DNA of 39,744 nt from an uncultured Eubacteriales bacterium (GCA_902774025.1 CACYGY010000020.1:1-39744); one strand, 5' to 3'; numbered from the stretch's first letter, positions 16,217 to 24,872 are shown. Numbers and translations are program-made. Notes: generated by a model from the sequence alone, not told the origin.

Positions 16217-17064
16217 ATATCGGAATCCGTCTTCACGACTGCCAGGGAAATACTCTGGAGGATCGGCTGAGCCATGCCCGGGAGCAGGGATTCAGCTGCG
16301 CGCATGTGGCTTTGTCAAAAACCATCCCGGGATTCCAGATGTCCCAGGCTCCTTCTCTGCTGAAGGAGGACCTGGCACACCGGGTCCGTTCCGCCATGGA
16401 TGCCCACAGGATGCAGATCGCTGTCCTGGGATGCTACCTGAATGTGGCTGTTCCGGATGAAAAAGTCTGGCAGGAAACACTGGAAATCTACAGGGCGCAT
16501 CTGGCTTTCGCTTCCGAGATCGGCGCGCTGTGCGTCGGCACGGAAACAGGAGCGCCCAACATGGAGTATGCCACAGAGCCGGCCTGCTGGACAGAGGAAG
16601 CTCTGGACCTGTTTGTCCGGCGCTTCGAACCGATTGTACGGTACGCGGAGGAGTACCATACATTGATCTGCCTGGAACCGGTGTGCCGCCACATCGTCTC
16701 CACTCCGGAAAGGACGGAAAAGGTCCTGAAGCGGCTGGACAGTCCGCACCTGAAAGTCATTCTTGACTGGGTCAATCTGCTGACTCCCGAAAACTTCAGC
16801 CGGTCTCAGGAAGTCCTGGAAGAATGTATTCAACGCTTCGGAGACCGGATTGTCGTGCTTCACATGAAGGACTGTGTGACAGAGCCCGGCGCTGAGGACC
16901 TGGGACATCTGTCGCGCGCCTGCGGCACTGGCAGCCTCAGTTATGACCGAATCCTCCGGTTCGCCCTCAGTCGGGAGGGAATCCCCATGACGCTGGAGGA
17001 CACCACACCGATTAACGCCGAAAAAGCCCGCGTTTTTCTTGAGAACACGGCACTCACCCTGTGA
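16213..17064 (+). CDS. Sugar phosphate isomerase/epimerase family TIM-barrel protein
   Basis: A 283-residue cytosolic protein of the xylose isomerase-like/AP endonuclease 2 TIM-barrel superfamily. Probable metal ligands are Glu155 (LICLEPV), Asp185 (VILDWVNLL), His217 (VVLHMKD) and Glu262 (MTLEDT), the usual E-D-H-E set. Family members isomerise or epimerise ketoses or inositol derivatives; the substrate is not evident. Start at 16213 is the first in-frame ATG; its ribosome binding site is separated by a hairpin, and a short ORF ends on it. It is monocistronic and ends at a strong bidirectional terminator. Confidence 0.85.
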   Translation: MNIGIRLHDCQGNTLEDRLSHAREQGFSCAHVALSKTIPGFQMSQAPSLLKEDLAHRVRSAMDAHRMQIAVLGCYLNVAVPDEKVWQETLEIYRAHLAFASEIGALCVGTETGAPNMEYATEPACWTEEALDLFVRRFEPIVRYAEEYHTLICLEPVCRHIVSTPERTEKVLKRLDSPHLKVILDWVNLLTPENFSRSQEVLEECIQRFGDRIVVLHMKDCVTEPGAEDLGHLSRACGTGSLSYDRILRFALSREGIPMTLEDTTPINAEKARVFLENTALTL

Positions 17065-17089
17065 AACAGCCTGATCTCCGGCTACTGAA

Positions 17090-17123
17090 AACAGGTACGG
17101 ATTCCCGTCCGTACCTGTTTTTT
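17090..17123. terminator. Bidirectional intrinsic terminator
   Basis: ACAGGTACGG (17091-17100) pairs with CCGTACCTGT (17109-17118). A TTTTTT run follows on the plus strand and TTTTC on the minus strand. It ends the isomerase gene and the convergent secreted-protein gene. Confidence 0.9.
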
Positions 17124-17845
17124 CAGATATGATCGCCCGCCGCGGAATCCGGCTCCGGTGTTTCCGTGACAAACACTTCCAGATGTGTTCCTTCGTCGTA
17201 GGGAGTGTAGTCACCCTCATCATCCGAGCCGTCCTGAATCCTCTCCACACGGGTGTTCGGCGGCGGTGTTGTCAGGCCGCCGGACATATCCACCTGCCGC
17301 GGGAAGATCAGGGTCATCACCAGGTAATTGACCTGATCCCCCCAGGGATTGATTTCATATGCGTAATACACTCTCGCCCTGTCGCCCTTTTCCGAAACCA
17401 CCCTGTCCGAAAAGGAAGTCAGGGGATCGTTCAGAGCGCGCCTGACCGGAACTTCCGCATTTTTCAGAAGCGCAGGCAGTTCGTCCTCCATGGCGCCGGC
17501 ACAGGCTTCCAGTGCGGCGCACAGGGGCGCGAAGGCTGAGAAATCCGAGCATCTGAGTTCCAGGCTGTCCAGTTCTCCGCTTTCCATGTTCACGGAAAGT
17601 TCCACATTCTCTGGGACATCCGAATCCGAATATCCAATCACGGCAAAGGAACTGTAGCACTCAAACACCTGGTCCAGCGGGCGGGCAGAGAGCCTTCCCA
17701 GACAGACATTGACCCGTTCCAGATAGGTTTTCAGCATGCTTACGGATTCAAAGGGAGATGACGGGAAAGCCAGCTCCGCCTGACAGAAAGCGATGGAGAC
17801 AGTCAGGAGCACCGAAAGCACGAGGCATATCCATCTGTGCTTCAT
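17123..17845 (-). CDS. Secreted protein of unknown function, coupled to a cytidylate kinase-like gene
   Basis: A 240-residue protein with a clear signal peptide (MKHRWICLVLSVLLTVSIAF, cleavage near residue 23 after CQA). The mature part is acidic, with a helical region rich in Ala/Cys (FAPLCAALEACAGAMEDELP) and a beta region (VYYAYEINPWGDQVNYLVMT). It ends in a Pro/Asp/Glu/Thr-rich tail. I recognise no family. There is no lipobox or sortase motif, so it is either free or held by the signal peptide. Its ATG overlaps the stop of the preceding gene by 4 bp (ATGA), so the two are translated together, though the partner is cytosolic. Confidence 0.75.
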   Translation of the reverse strand: MKHRWICLVLSVLLTVSIAFCQAELAFPSSPFESVSMLKTYLERVNVCLGRLSARPLDQVFECYSSFAVIGYSDSDVPENVELSVNMESGELDSLELRCSDFSAFAPLCAALEACAGAMEDELPALLKNAEVPVRRALNDPLTSFSDRVVSEKGDRARVYYAYEINPWGDQVNYLVMTLIFPRQVDMSGGLTTPPPNTRVERIQDGSDDEGDYTPYDEGTHLEVFVTETPEPDSAAGDHI

Positions 17846-18483
17846 GCATTCCCCCGCAGGACCTTTTCCCGAATCTCAATATAGGACACGATCAGATCCA
17901 CCGTTCCGTCATATCCAACCTTTCCCGTATCCAGGCAGATGTCGTAATTATTCACATCACCCCAGGTGAACGTGGAATAATAGTTATAGTACGCGGCGCG
18001 CTGCTTGTCATATTTCCTGACCGCTTCCTCTGCCCTGGAGGGATCCGCTCCCCGTTCAATCGCCCGTTCCACCCGGTGCTCCATGTCAGCCTTCAGGAAC
18101 ACGCTGACCACGTTTTTCTGATCCTTCAGCACATAATCCGCGCAGCGTCCCACGACAATGCAGGGACCCTGGCCCGCCAGACGCCGGATTGCGTCGAACT
18201 GCGCAAGGAAGATGCGATGGTTCAGCGGCATGTCCATATAGGATGACGCGGGATTCCCATGAGCCTGGGTCCCGGCCATGAGGGAATAAAGGAAAGACCT
18301 CTGCGGCTTTTCGTCATGGGTCTCGAACAGTTCCTCACAGATTCCGCTGTCCTTGGAGGCTTCGGCAAGCAATTCCTTGTCATAATAGGGTATTTCCAGC
18401 CTCGCGGCCAGACGTCTGCCGATTTCTCTCCCTCCCGATCCATACTGCCTGCCAATGGTAATCACCATTCCAGTCTTCTCCAT
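17842..18483 (-). CDS. Cytidylate kinase-like family protein
   Basis: A 213-residue P-loop protein of the cytidylate kinase-like (Cytidylate_kin2) family, with TIGRQYGSGGREIGRRLA at residues 9-26 as the nucleotide-binding region and VVGRCADYVL (110-119) in the core. It is distinct from canonical Cmk, which is usually fused or adjacent to ribosomal protein S1; the phosphate acceptor for this family is often not CMP and remains uncertain. The start at 18483 has AGGGAGG about 6 nt upstream and sits 50 nt after a good promoter. An upstream in-frame start at 18516 would add 11 residues. It overlaps the secreted-protein gene by 4 bp. Confidence 0.88.
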   Translation of the reverse strand: MEKTGMVITIGRQYGSGGREIGRRLAARLEIPYYDKELLAEASKDSGICEELFETHDEKPQRSFLYSLMAGTQAHGNPASSYMDMPLNHRIFLAQFDAIRRLAGQGPCIVVGRCADYVLKDQKNVVSVFLKADMEHRVERAIERGADPSRAEEAVRKYDKQRAAYYNYYSTFTWGDVNNYDICLDTGKVGYDGTVDLIVSYIEIREKVLRGNA

Positions 18484-18536
18484 GATGGACCTCCCTTTCT
18501 GCTCTGTCACGTTCAACGGTCACAGTCTGTGCGCTG

Positions 18537-18565
18537 ATTCTAGCATATGCCAGACAATTCCGCAA
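18537..18565 (-). promoter_or_regulatory. Promoter of the cytidylate kinase-like operon
   Basis: On the minus strand, TTGCGG (18565-18560), a 17-bp spacer and TAGAAT (18542-18537), with TGC immediately before the -10 as an extended element. Confidence 0.6.
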
Positions 18566-19064
18566 ACACCCCGGATGTTTCCCGCACGCATTGCATATTC
18601 CCCGCAGCATCCCTTCCGAATCTCTGCCGTCCTTGATCCGGGCGGCGGAAAACGCGTCCATCCCTGATGCCATATCCGATCAGTGGCTGATCCCGCAGAT
18701 TGCTGTGGGCATCACTGCCCGAAGACAGCATCTCCCCCGGATTCCTGATGGGAGTATATCCTGCACGGCAGCGAACTCACATGTTCCCATCGCCGATTCA
18801 CCTCCCGTCCGGCTGATCGTCCCCATCTTTTTTTCATGAATCTGATCGGTCCCGTCCGCGTCATCCATGTCTTTTCCGGTCTCATCCGTTCAGAAATATC
18901 TTCCTTCACCGGATTCACCGCAGTTTCCTCACATGGGTCATTCTGTGCAGGAGACCGGACCCGACAAGTTATTCCCTGCTTCTCCGGAACCCGCACGGTT
19001 TCCTCTTTTCTCCGGGTCCATTTTCGTCCGGACCCGTGAGGATCAGTCCATGCAAAGACACGAT
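18566..19064. other. Intergenic region, no gene seen
   Basis: Roughly 500 bases between the kinase-like operon and the tRNA promoter. Short open frames on both strands lack signatures and ribosome binding sites. No RNA gene was recognised. Confidence 0.55.
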
Positions 19065-19093
19065 TTGCAAAAAGTTTCTGTTCATGGTATCAT
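19065..19093 (+). promoter_or_regulatory. Candidate promoter of tRNA-Ser
   Basis: TTGCAA (19065-19070), a 17-bp spacer and TATCAT (19088-19093). Transcription would begin about 95 nt before the mature tRNA. Confidence 0.5.
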
Positions 19094-19197
19094 GGCCGCG
19101 TTTCCTGTGTTCCGGATGAATTGTATCCGTATTCCATCGGATCATGCCATCTGTCGGTAGACACCGGCCGTTTCTCCGGAGTAAAAAATCCTTGTGT

Positions 19198-19286
19198 GGA
19201 GCGGTATCGAAGTGGTCATAACGGCCCTGACTCGAAATCAGGTGTACGGAAACGTACCGTGGGTTCGAATCCCACCCGCTCCGCCA
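19198..19286 (+). tRNA. tRNA-Ser (anticodon CGA)
   Basis: An 89-nt class II tRNA. Acceptor stem GGAGCGG (19198-19204) pairs with CCGCTCC (19276-19282), discriminator G, and CCA is encoded (19284-19286). The anticodon arm is CCTGA-CTCGAAA-TCAGG with anticodon CGA at 19233-19235, reading UCG. A long variable arm and the T loop TTCGAAT are present, all typical of bacterial tRNA-Ser. It has its own terminator. It marks the left side of the accessory region. Confidence 0.97.
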
Positions 19287-19289
19287 CAA

Positions 19290-19331
19290 AAGGGCGCTGA
19301 TATCGATACGGTGTCAGCGCCCTTCCTTTTG
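19290..19331 (+). terminator. Terminator of tRNA-Ser
   Basis: AGGGCGCTGA (19291-19300) pairs with TCAGCGCCCT (19314-19323), followed by TCCTTTT. Confidence 0.8.
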
Positions 19332-19848
19332 ATTGAAAATCCCCGGAAACAGAAGGTCTCCGGCCATCCGGCTCCCGTGAAAGGAAGTCCCGGAGGCCGT
19401 TTTTCGCCCGGCTGCAGGCCGTGTATTCTTACACGACTGCCCTTCGGAATCCTGTGAATTCTCACCGTTTCAGCCTGGAGGCATGTATCTCAGCACGATT
19501 CTTCCATGTTCTGTGCAGCTGCCTTTTTCACGGACAAACTCAGCTGAGAGCATCAGACACCGCGCCTTGGATCTCTTCATCGTCTTCCCTGCACGTATCC
19601 CTGCCGCACACAGCAGGCGGCGTTCCCCTGTTCGGACTGTTTCCCTTTCCGCGGAATCGGTTCTGTTCACCGGAAATTTCAAAGGGATATCATTCCCGGG
19701 GCTGCAGCGATCAGCATGATCGCGAATTTCAGGCCTTCGATCCATGGCAGGCGGTCTGACAGGCGCCATATCGTCCATATTCTCCGTAAAGCCCGGGAAT
19801 GGGATCGCTTCAAATCATCCTGCGCTGCCGTCCCTCAAGTCTGTTCCC
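19332..19848. other. Region downstream of tRNA-Ser, no gene seen
   Basis: About 515 bases. Open frames on both strands (for example minus 19470-19778) show no family signature, and candidate starts lack correctly spaced ribosome binding sites. No integrase and no duplicate of the tRNA 3' end was found. Confidence 0.5.
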
Positions 19849-20253
19849 TTATTTCGCATACCGCCTGTAGCACCATGTCACGATTTCCGCGATCAGCTCC
19901 CCCGGCAGAGGTTTGTTGTACGGCAGTCGGATCGTTCCCTTGCTTACATCATAATCCGCCAGTTTCCCGGCAAAAACCGTTGTCGCTTCATCGCCCGGAT
20001 ACAGTCCCAGATGCTTTTTCGAGGCCGCGAAATGGACGATATTTCTCCCCTTCCAGTATGTCGGCATACTCCAGGAGATTTTCTCCTGCGCTTCGGGAAT
20101 CGCTTCGCGGATCATCCGGCGGATTTCAATCAGATACGGCTTTGCTTCCTCTGCCTGTTCCCGGATATACTGATCCACCGTTTCTATTTTGCCGCAGTAA
20201 TGGCCCTGTCCTTCACGGCTGAAGTTCCGGCCGCATTTCGGGCATTTCCACAT
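19849..20253 (-). CDS. DUF1801-type protein with N-terminal zinc ribbon
   Basis: A 134-residue protein. Residues 1-25 have a zinc-finger-like set, Cys4, Cys7, His18 and Cys20 (KCPKCGRNFS, GHYCGK). Residues 25-134 match DUF1801 (YdhG-like, a frataxin-like alpha/beta fold): YIREQAEEAKPYLIEIRRMI, SWSMPTYWKGRNIVHFAASK, LGLYPG, GTIRLPYNKPLP. These proteins are common, small and cytosolic, with no established reaction. The ATG at 20253 has GGAGG 9 nt upstream; the open frame extends upstream over the previous stop and is not used. It is the last gene of a five-gene cassette, 26 bp after the DUF5655 gene. Confidence 0.85.
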   Translation of the reverse strand: MWKCPKCGRNFSREGQGHYCGKIETVDQYIREQAEEAKPYLIEIRRMIREAIPEAQEKISWSMPTYWKGRNIVHFAASKKHLGLYPGDEATTVFAGKLADYDVSKGTIRLPYNKPLPGELIAEIVTWCYRRYAK

Positions 20254-20279
20254 GTTCACTTTCCTCCGTAAACCGTTTC

Positions 20280-20666
20280 TCACTTTTCAGACGCAAACAC
20301 GTATGCATCCCTGATCCACGAAAACAATTCCTGATCAAGTTCCTCCGGCCTTCTGACAACGATATGATGCGTCCATCTTCCGGGACAGGGTTCTGTCTTC
20401 GCGGCAACACGTTCCGAATCCAGAGGTGCAGGGAGGCCGAGCGTAACCACCATGGAACCGATTGGCTGATCAGCTTTCCGTTTCACACGTGCAAAGGAGA
20501 TGCAGGCAAAGACATGCCGGGAAGAAAAGGTGATCTGCGTCTTCTGAACACGTTTGTTCACAGAGGGAAAGGAATCGAAGAGACGTTCCTCAAAAAACAG
20601 GTACATCGGAAGCACATCCCGATGGGCATCAAAGAACATCAGGGTATCCGGATCAGACTTCTGCAT
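20280..20666 (-). CDS. DUF5655 domain protein
   Basis: A 128-residue cytosolic protein matching the DUF5655 pattern: PMYLFFEERLFDSFPSVNKR, VQKTQITFSSRHVFACISFA, MVVTLGLPAPLDSERV, GRWTHHIVVRRPEELDQEL. The family has no known reaction. It co-occurs with DUF1801/DUF1905 genes in many Bacillota, as here. The start at 20666 is chosen for GGGGGAG 7 nt upstream; it overlaps the end of the DUF1905 gene by 14 bp, consistent with translational coupling. Confidence 0.82.
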   Translation of the reverse strand: MQKSDPDTLMFFDAHRDVLPMYLFFEERLFDSFPSVNKRVQKTQITFSSRHVFACISFARVKRKADQPIGSMVVTLGLPAPLDSERVAAKTEPCPGRWTHHIVVRRPEELDQELFSWIRDAYVFASEK

Positions 20667-20961
20667 CCCGCATCTCCCCCGTATCGACCACCACATGAAT
20701 CGTGTCCCCGTCATGCTTGTCCAGCCTGGCGCGTATCGCTTTCAGCACGCCGATGATATAGCATACCGAACCGTCTGAATTCTTCACGCCCATACTGACG
20801 ATACTGCCATCGTAGGGAATTCCGTCGAACTGCACATGAACCTTTACACGGCCTTTTCCGAATTTCCGGCGTATATCCCATGGAAAAATGACGTAGGCCC
20901 CGCCATTATCCGCCATCTCATGAAGGACTGCGTCGTACTCGTATCGATTCAGATCATTCAT
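20653..20961 (-). CDS. DUF1905 domain protein
   Basis: A 102-residue cytosolic protein of the DUF1905 family (the small beta-barrel found at the N-terminus of YdeI-like proteins). It shows YEYDAVLHEMADNGGAYVIF, FGKGRVKVHVQFDGIPYDGS and the closing LDKHDGDTIHVVVDTGE. Function is unknown. Its ATG overlaps the DUF2200 stop (ATGA), and its 3' end overlaps the DUF5655 start by 14 bp, so three consecutive genes are translationally linked. Confidence 0.85.
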   Translation of the reverse strand: MNDLNRYEYDAVLHEMADNGGAYVIFPWDIRRKFGKGRVKVHVQFDGIPYDGSIVSMGVKNSDGSVCYIIGVLKAIRARLDKHDGDTIHVVVDTGEMRDAEV

Positions 20962-21293
20962 CGCAGCACCTTCTCCATGGGTCTGCCCTTAGCCAGTTCA
21001 TCTGCCAGTTTGTCCAGCCACCGAACTCTCTGCATCATGGGATCTTCGATGGTTTCCACCTGTACTCCGCATATTTTTCCCTTGATCAGCCCTGCCCTCG
21101 GATTCATAGCGGGTGCATTCTCAAAGAATTCTCCGTAGGTCATTTCCTGATCAACCTGGTTCATGTCATACCCGGTCAGCCATTGGATCACCGTATCCAG
21201 TTCTTCCTTCGAACGGCCCTTGCGCTCCACCTTGTGAAGCAGCAACGGATAGACCCTGGAGACTTTCATCTCAAAAATACTCTGTCCTGACAT
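20958..21293 (-). CDS. DUF2200 family protein
   Basis: A 111-residue cytosolic protein matching DUF2200: KVSRVYPLLLHKVERKGRSK, DTVIQWLTGYD, MTYGEFFENAPAMNPRAGLI and a charged end (RVRWLDKLADELAKGRPMEK). The family is widespread with no known reaction. It lies 9 bp after the GNAT gene and overlaps the DUF1905 gene by 4 bp. Confidence 0.85.
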   Translation of the reverse strand: MSGQSIFEMKVSRVYPLLLHKVERKGRSKEELDTVIQWLTGYDMNQVDQEMTYGEFFENAPAMNPRAGLIKGKICGVQVETIEDPMMQRVRWLDKLADELAKGRPMEKVLR

Positions 21294-21302
21294 GTTCTGA
21301 CC

Positions 21303-21878
21303 TCACAGTTCCCGATGCTGAGACAGCCATTCCCTTTTCAGAACGGCGTACTGCATTGTGTTCTCGTATCGCGGCGTCCCGTCAGGATTGCTGACAAAGG
21401 AGACAAACTCAACAAACAGTCCTTCCCTTCGCATCCCGAGCTTTTCGCACAGGCGCTGGCTCGGTATGTTGTAATCATCCGTATAGGCGTATATCCTTCT
21501 TGCGCCCTTTTCCCTGAAGAGATAGTCAAAGAAGGCATAAGCGGCTTCATAGGCATATCCTTTTCCCTGATACGCCCTGTTCAGCATCCAGCACGGACTG
21601 AAGGTATCCTGCGGGGCATTCCCGTCGCCATGCGGGTCACTGCTTTCCGGGTATGCTTCGATTTCTCCGATCACCCTGCCCGTTTCTTTATGAACAATGG
21701 CAAAGGAATACTCAGCCCCGCTGATCCGTTTCCTCATCTCCGCCTGTGCTTCCTCAAGGTTCTTCAGCTTCATGCAGGCAAAGCAGTTGACGGCCGGCTC
21801 TGCCAGATACTCAAGTACGTCTGCCGCGTCCCTTTCCAGAAACGGACGCAGCACCAGCCTTTCAGTTTCAATATTCAT
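21303..21878 (-). CDS. GNAT family N-acetyltransferase (RimJ/RimL-like)
   Basis: A 191-residue GNAT acyltransferase. It opens with MNIETERLVLRPF, the standard RimJ/RimL start, and has the acetyl-CoA binding motif QGKGYAYEA (104-112) and the late motif NIPSQRLCEKLGMRREG. The acceptor may be a protein N-terminus or a small amine. The start at 21878 matches the family start; GGCGG 7 nt upstream is a weak ribosome binding site. The frame is open for another 52 codons upstream, but that part has no family similarity. It leads a five-gene cassette. A possible promoter is at 21928-21956. Confidence 0.88.
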   Translation of the reverse strand: MNIETERLVLRPFLERDAADVLEYLAEPAVNCFACMKLKNLEEAQAEMRKRISGAEYSFAIVHKETGRVIGEIEAYPESSDPHGDGNAPQDTFSPCWMLNRAYQGKGYAYEAAYAFFDYLFREKGARRIYAYTDDYNIPSQRLCEKLGMRREGLFVEFVSFVSNPDGTPRYENTMQYAVLKREWLSQHREL

Positions 21879-21927
21879 AACAATCCGCCTTTGCTGATTC
21901 GATAATGACAGCCTGCCGGCTGCGGCA

Positions 21928-21956
21928 ATCATACCAGAATCTGGGCATGACCGAAA
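21928..21956 (-). promoter_or_regulatory. Possible promoter of the GNAT/DUF cassette
   Basis: On the minus strand, TTTCGG (21956-21951), a 17-bp spacer and TATGAT (21933-21928). The -35 is poor. Confidence 0.35.
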
Positions 21957-22437
21957 GGCACCGGTCGTGAGAAAACCGTTGGTAATGCGGGACAGCAGGC
22001 GTGTTCGCTGCTCCCGTCCATTGGGATGGTGCATTCTCCATGCAACAGGGACAGCGGATCACTGTCTGCTCTGTCGTTCAGCAGCATTTCTCTGTCCCAT
22101 CTCAATTCGCCCGGCCTCCGGTCCGGTATGATCCTCCTGCTGATGCCGCTCTCCGGGAAGGCACTCTGGACAGTCCGCGCGATCATCCCGGTGCCGCGCG
22201 GCGCAGGCTTTTCCGATTTTCAGGAGTCAGCAGGAACCGGAGCAGGAAAGCCGATTCGCTGTGCACAGCAGTTCCCTTTGCCCCTGCAAACCATGCATCG
22301 TTTTTTGGCCGGCTGGGATTCGGCCGGTTCCATGAGGAAACAGGCCATTGATCAGGCACATTGACTGGTATGAAGATCAATCCGGTTCAGGACCACCCTG
22401 GTTCATGAAATATTGGAAACGACAGGAGGTAACATGC
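21957..22437. other. Intergenic region between divergent genes, no gene seen
   Basis: About 480 bases. Overlapping open frames at 22001-22364 lack signatures. Only the strong AGGAGG of the CBM9-like gene (22424-22429) stands out. Confidence 0.5.
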
Positions 22438-23427
22438 ATGAAACAGTATCCTTTCCATCCGCCGGTATATTATTGCCGCAAGGTTCATATGCCGCTCACT
22501 CTCGACGGGCACCTCGACAAGCCTTTCTGGGCTGATATTCCCTTTACTGAGCCTTTCGTGGACATCGAGGGGGCGGAGAAGGGGAAGCCGCCGCGTTTCC
22601 CAACGCGGGCCAAGGCTGCGTGGGACGACAGTGCGCTTTATCTGGCTGCGGAAATCACGGGAGACGAGATATGGGCTCACGTCACCGAAAGGGACGATGT
22701 CATATTCCGCGACAACGATTTTGAGGTTTTCATCGACCCGGATTCAGACACCCAGAGGTACATCGAGCTTGAAATGAATGCGATGAATACTGTATGGGAC
22801 CTGCTTCTGACCAAAGCATACCGGGACGGGGGCAAACCCATCGATTCCTTTGACATCAAGGGACTTGAGACCGCCGTATACATCGACGGAAAGCTGAATG
22901 ACCCCGGCGCGGACAACCGGAAATGGAGCGTGGAGATCAAACTGCCCATGCGTTCCCTGAAGGAGGTCTCTGACCGTGTTCCAAAGCCCGGAGACTACTG
23001 GCGGCTAAATTTCTCAAGAGTACAGTGGACTTGCGAGATCCGGGACGGGGAATACAGAAAAGTCCTCGGAGCCGACGGCAAACCGCTCCCTGAAGACAAC
23101 TGGGTATGGGCTCCCACTGGCGTGATCGACATACACCGGCCGCAGTACTGGGGCTTTCTCTTCTTCACTGAGAACGGTGAGGTATACCCGATCCCGGAGG
23201 ACGAACGGCGGCGCTTTGATCTGTACAGATTGTTTGAGGAACAGCGCATATATTACCGTGAGCATGGGCACTACAGCACAGATGTGGACGCGCTCTGCGC
23301 GGCAGCCGGAGTTGAAACTCGCCCTGTGATCGAGACCACAGCGCACTTTTTCGAAATGCGCGTGGATCGGGCAGACGGAAGAGGAGAAATCCATTTATTC
23401 GCCGACGGAAGAAGCGAAATAACCTGA
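22438..23427 (+). CDS. Carbohydrate-binding family 9-like protein
   Basis: A 329-residue protein of the CBM9-like (DOMON/Ig-like) family. Characteristic parts are LTLDGHLDKPFWADIPFTEP, the FVDIEG segment, RTKAAWDDSALYLAAEI-type strand (here FPTRAKAAWDDSALYLAAEI), DNDFEVFIDPDSDTQRYIEL, MNTVWDLLLTKAYRDGG and WSVEIKLPMRSL. Such proteins usually bind sugars at a beta-sandwich, but this group lacks an attached catalytic domain and shows no signal peptide, so location and ligand are unclear. The start at 22438 has AGGAGG 8 nt upstream; an overlapping out-of-frame ATG is at 22434. No partner genes are adjacent. Confidence 0.85.
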   Translation: MKQYPFHPPVYYCRKVHMPLTLDGHLDKPFWADIPFTEPFVDIEGAEKGKPPRFPTRAKAAWDDSALYLAAEITGDEIWAHVTERDDVIFRDNDFEVFIDPDSDTQRYIELEMNAMNTVWDLLLTKAYRDGGKPIDSFDIKGLETAVYIDGKLNDPGADNRKWSVEIKLPMRSLKEVSDRVPKPGDYWRLNFSRVQWTCEIRDGEYRKVLGADGKPLPEDNWVWAPTGVIDIHRPQYWGFLFFTENGEVYPIPEDERRRFDLYRLFEEQRIYYREHGHYSTDVDALCAAAGVETRPVIETTAHFFEMRVDRADGRGEIHLFADGRSEIT

Positions 23428-24024
23428 AAAACGAATTGGGCAGACCGGACATTGATCAGAGATGCCGCAAAGCCGATGATTTCTGCAGCGAAGCCGGAAG
23501 AACATCTTCTGTGCGGAGGTTACAGCACAAAGTTCAAGGTTTCTTCAATTCCCGATGAGACATGCAGGGATATTGGGTAAAGGCAGCCGTAAGCACAATC
23601 GGAATCAAATCAATCATCCGCTTCCGATATAAAGTGAAACGGGAATGAGGAATCACCGGCCCGCCATTCCATTCGGTCCCAATCCCGTCCGGAGCAGCAC
23701 AAGAAAGAGAGATTGAAGCTGATCCCCAGCATGCATCGCAGAAATCCGTATCCGGGAATCTTCGGGGTGCAGCGCCGGGAAAATACATCCCCCGCAATGA
23801 CCGTATGTCGCTGTCGATTCCTGGCATCTGATCCGGAACAAAGCGCCTGTTTCAGGAAACAAACGGAGAACACAATGAATCAGGAAATTCTGGATATGTT
23901 GATGAAGACCTGCCGGATTCGCTGAATATGATCAGTTATCTGTCAGAAAGAAGCAACCACTGATGGCACTGTAACTTTTGAGTTATATGGCGATCGACAA
24001 ATCGGAATTTGTGGAGGTATGACT
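23428..24024. other. Intergenic region with coding-like fragments
   Basis: About 600 bases without an intact gene. A short frame at 23875 (MNQEILD, with CGGAG 6 nt before the ATG) continues after a one-base frame change as LPDSLNMISYLSERSNH. This looks like the decayed start of a small gene. I do not recognise it. Confidence 0.4.
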
Positions 24025-24591
24025 ATGACAAAAGTGTTTTTTGTCCGGCATGCTGAGCCTAACTATAATAATCATGACGACTCCCAGCGTGAATTAAGTC
24101 TTCAGGGACTGGCAAACAGAAAACTTGTTACACAGTTTTTGGCTGACAAACAAATAGATATTGTGATTTCAAGTCCATTCAAGAGGGCTGTTGATACAGT
24201 TGCAGACTTTGCAGAAAACAATGGTTTAGCTATCGAAATAGTAGATGCATTTAGAGAAAGGAAAGTTGATAGTTGCTGGATTGAGAATTTCTCAGAATTT
24301 ACAAAACGGCAATGGAACGATTTCACCTATAAATTATCGGATGGCGAGTGCTTAAAAGAAGTACAGGAAAGAAATATCTGTGCATTAGAGGCCATGTTAA
24401 AGAAGTATCCGGGCAAAAACATCGCAATATGCAGTCACGGGACAGCTCTGAGTACAGTGATCAACTATTTTGATAAGTCCTTTGGATATGATGATTTTGA
24501 AAAGATAAAGCGTATTATGCCTTGGATTGTTGAATTTGTTTTTGATGAAAATGCAAAATGCACAGGGATAAACAAATATAATGTGATATAA
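24025..24591 (+). CDS. Histidine phosphatase family protein, AT-rich
   Basis: A 188-residue phosphoglycerate mutase-like (histidine phosphatase) protein. It has the phosphohistidine motif VRHAEPN (Arg8, His9), SSPFKRAVDT (Arg54), the acidic loop FRERK (Glu78) and the second histidine His138 in CSHGTALS. Members dephosphorylate small metabolites or proteins; the substrate is unknown. The start at 24025 has GGAGG 7 nt upstream; the ATG two codons earlier is too close to it. Codon use and AT-richness differ sharply from the GC-rich neighbours, pointing to recent acquisition. Confidence 0.88.
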   Translation: MTKVFFVRHAEPNYNNHDDSQRELSLQGLANRKLVTQFLADKQIDIVISSPFKRAVDTVADFAENNGLAIEIVDAFRERKVDSCWIENFSEFTKRQWNDFTYKLSDGECLKEVQERNICALEAMLKKYPGKNIAICSHGTALSTVINYFDKSFGYDDFEKIKRIMPWIVEFVFDENAKCTGINKYNVI

Positions 24592-24746
24592 CAAATTCCG
24601 GTTTGGCGGAAAGGATTCACGCTTTTCGTTTTCCATCCGCGGTATAACTCAGATACCAGGATTTCCGGTCCGGTATGAACCTCGTACCAAAGACGAAAGG
24701 ACATCACCCGGGTTCCAATTTCATCCTGAAAGGAAAAGCATGGTGG

Positions 24747-24777
24747 AAAAAATCGCCGGCTCATCAAAGAGCCGGTG
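24747..24777 (-). terminator. Terminator of the lipase/ATPase-like fusion gene
   Basis: CCGGCTC (24756-24762) pairs with GAGCCGG (24769-24775) around a 6-nt loop; on the minus strand it is followed by CGATTTTTT. It lies about 100 bp beyond the stop at 24873. Confidence 0.75.
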
Positions 24778-24872
24778 AAAAAATCATGTGCACACGCAGT
24801 AAGCGGAGCATCTTCCCGAAAATCCGGCTCCTTCGGAAAACACACACCGGACATCATTCCTTTGCACATCGC

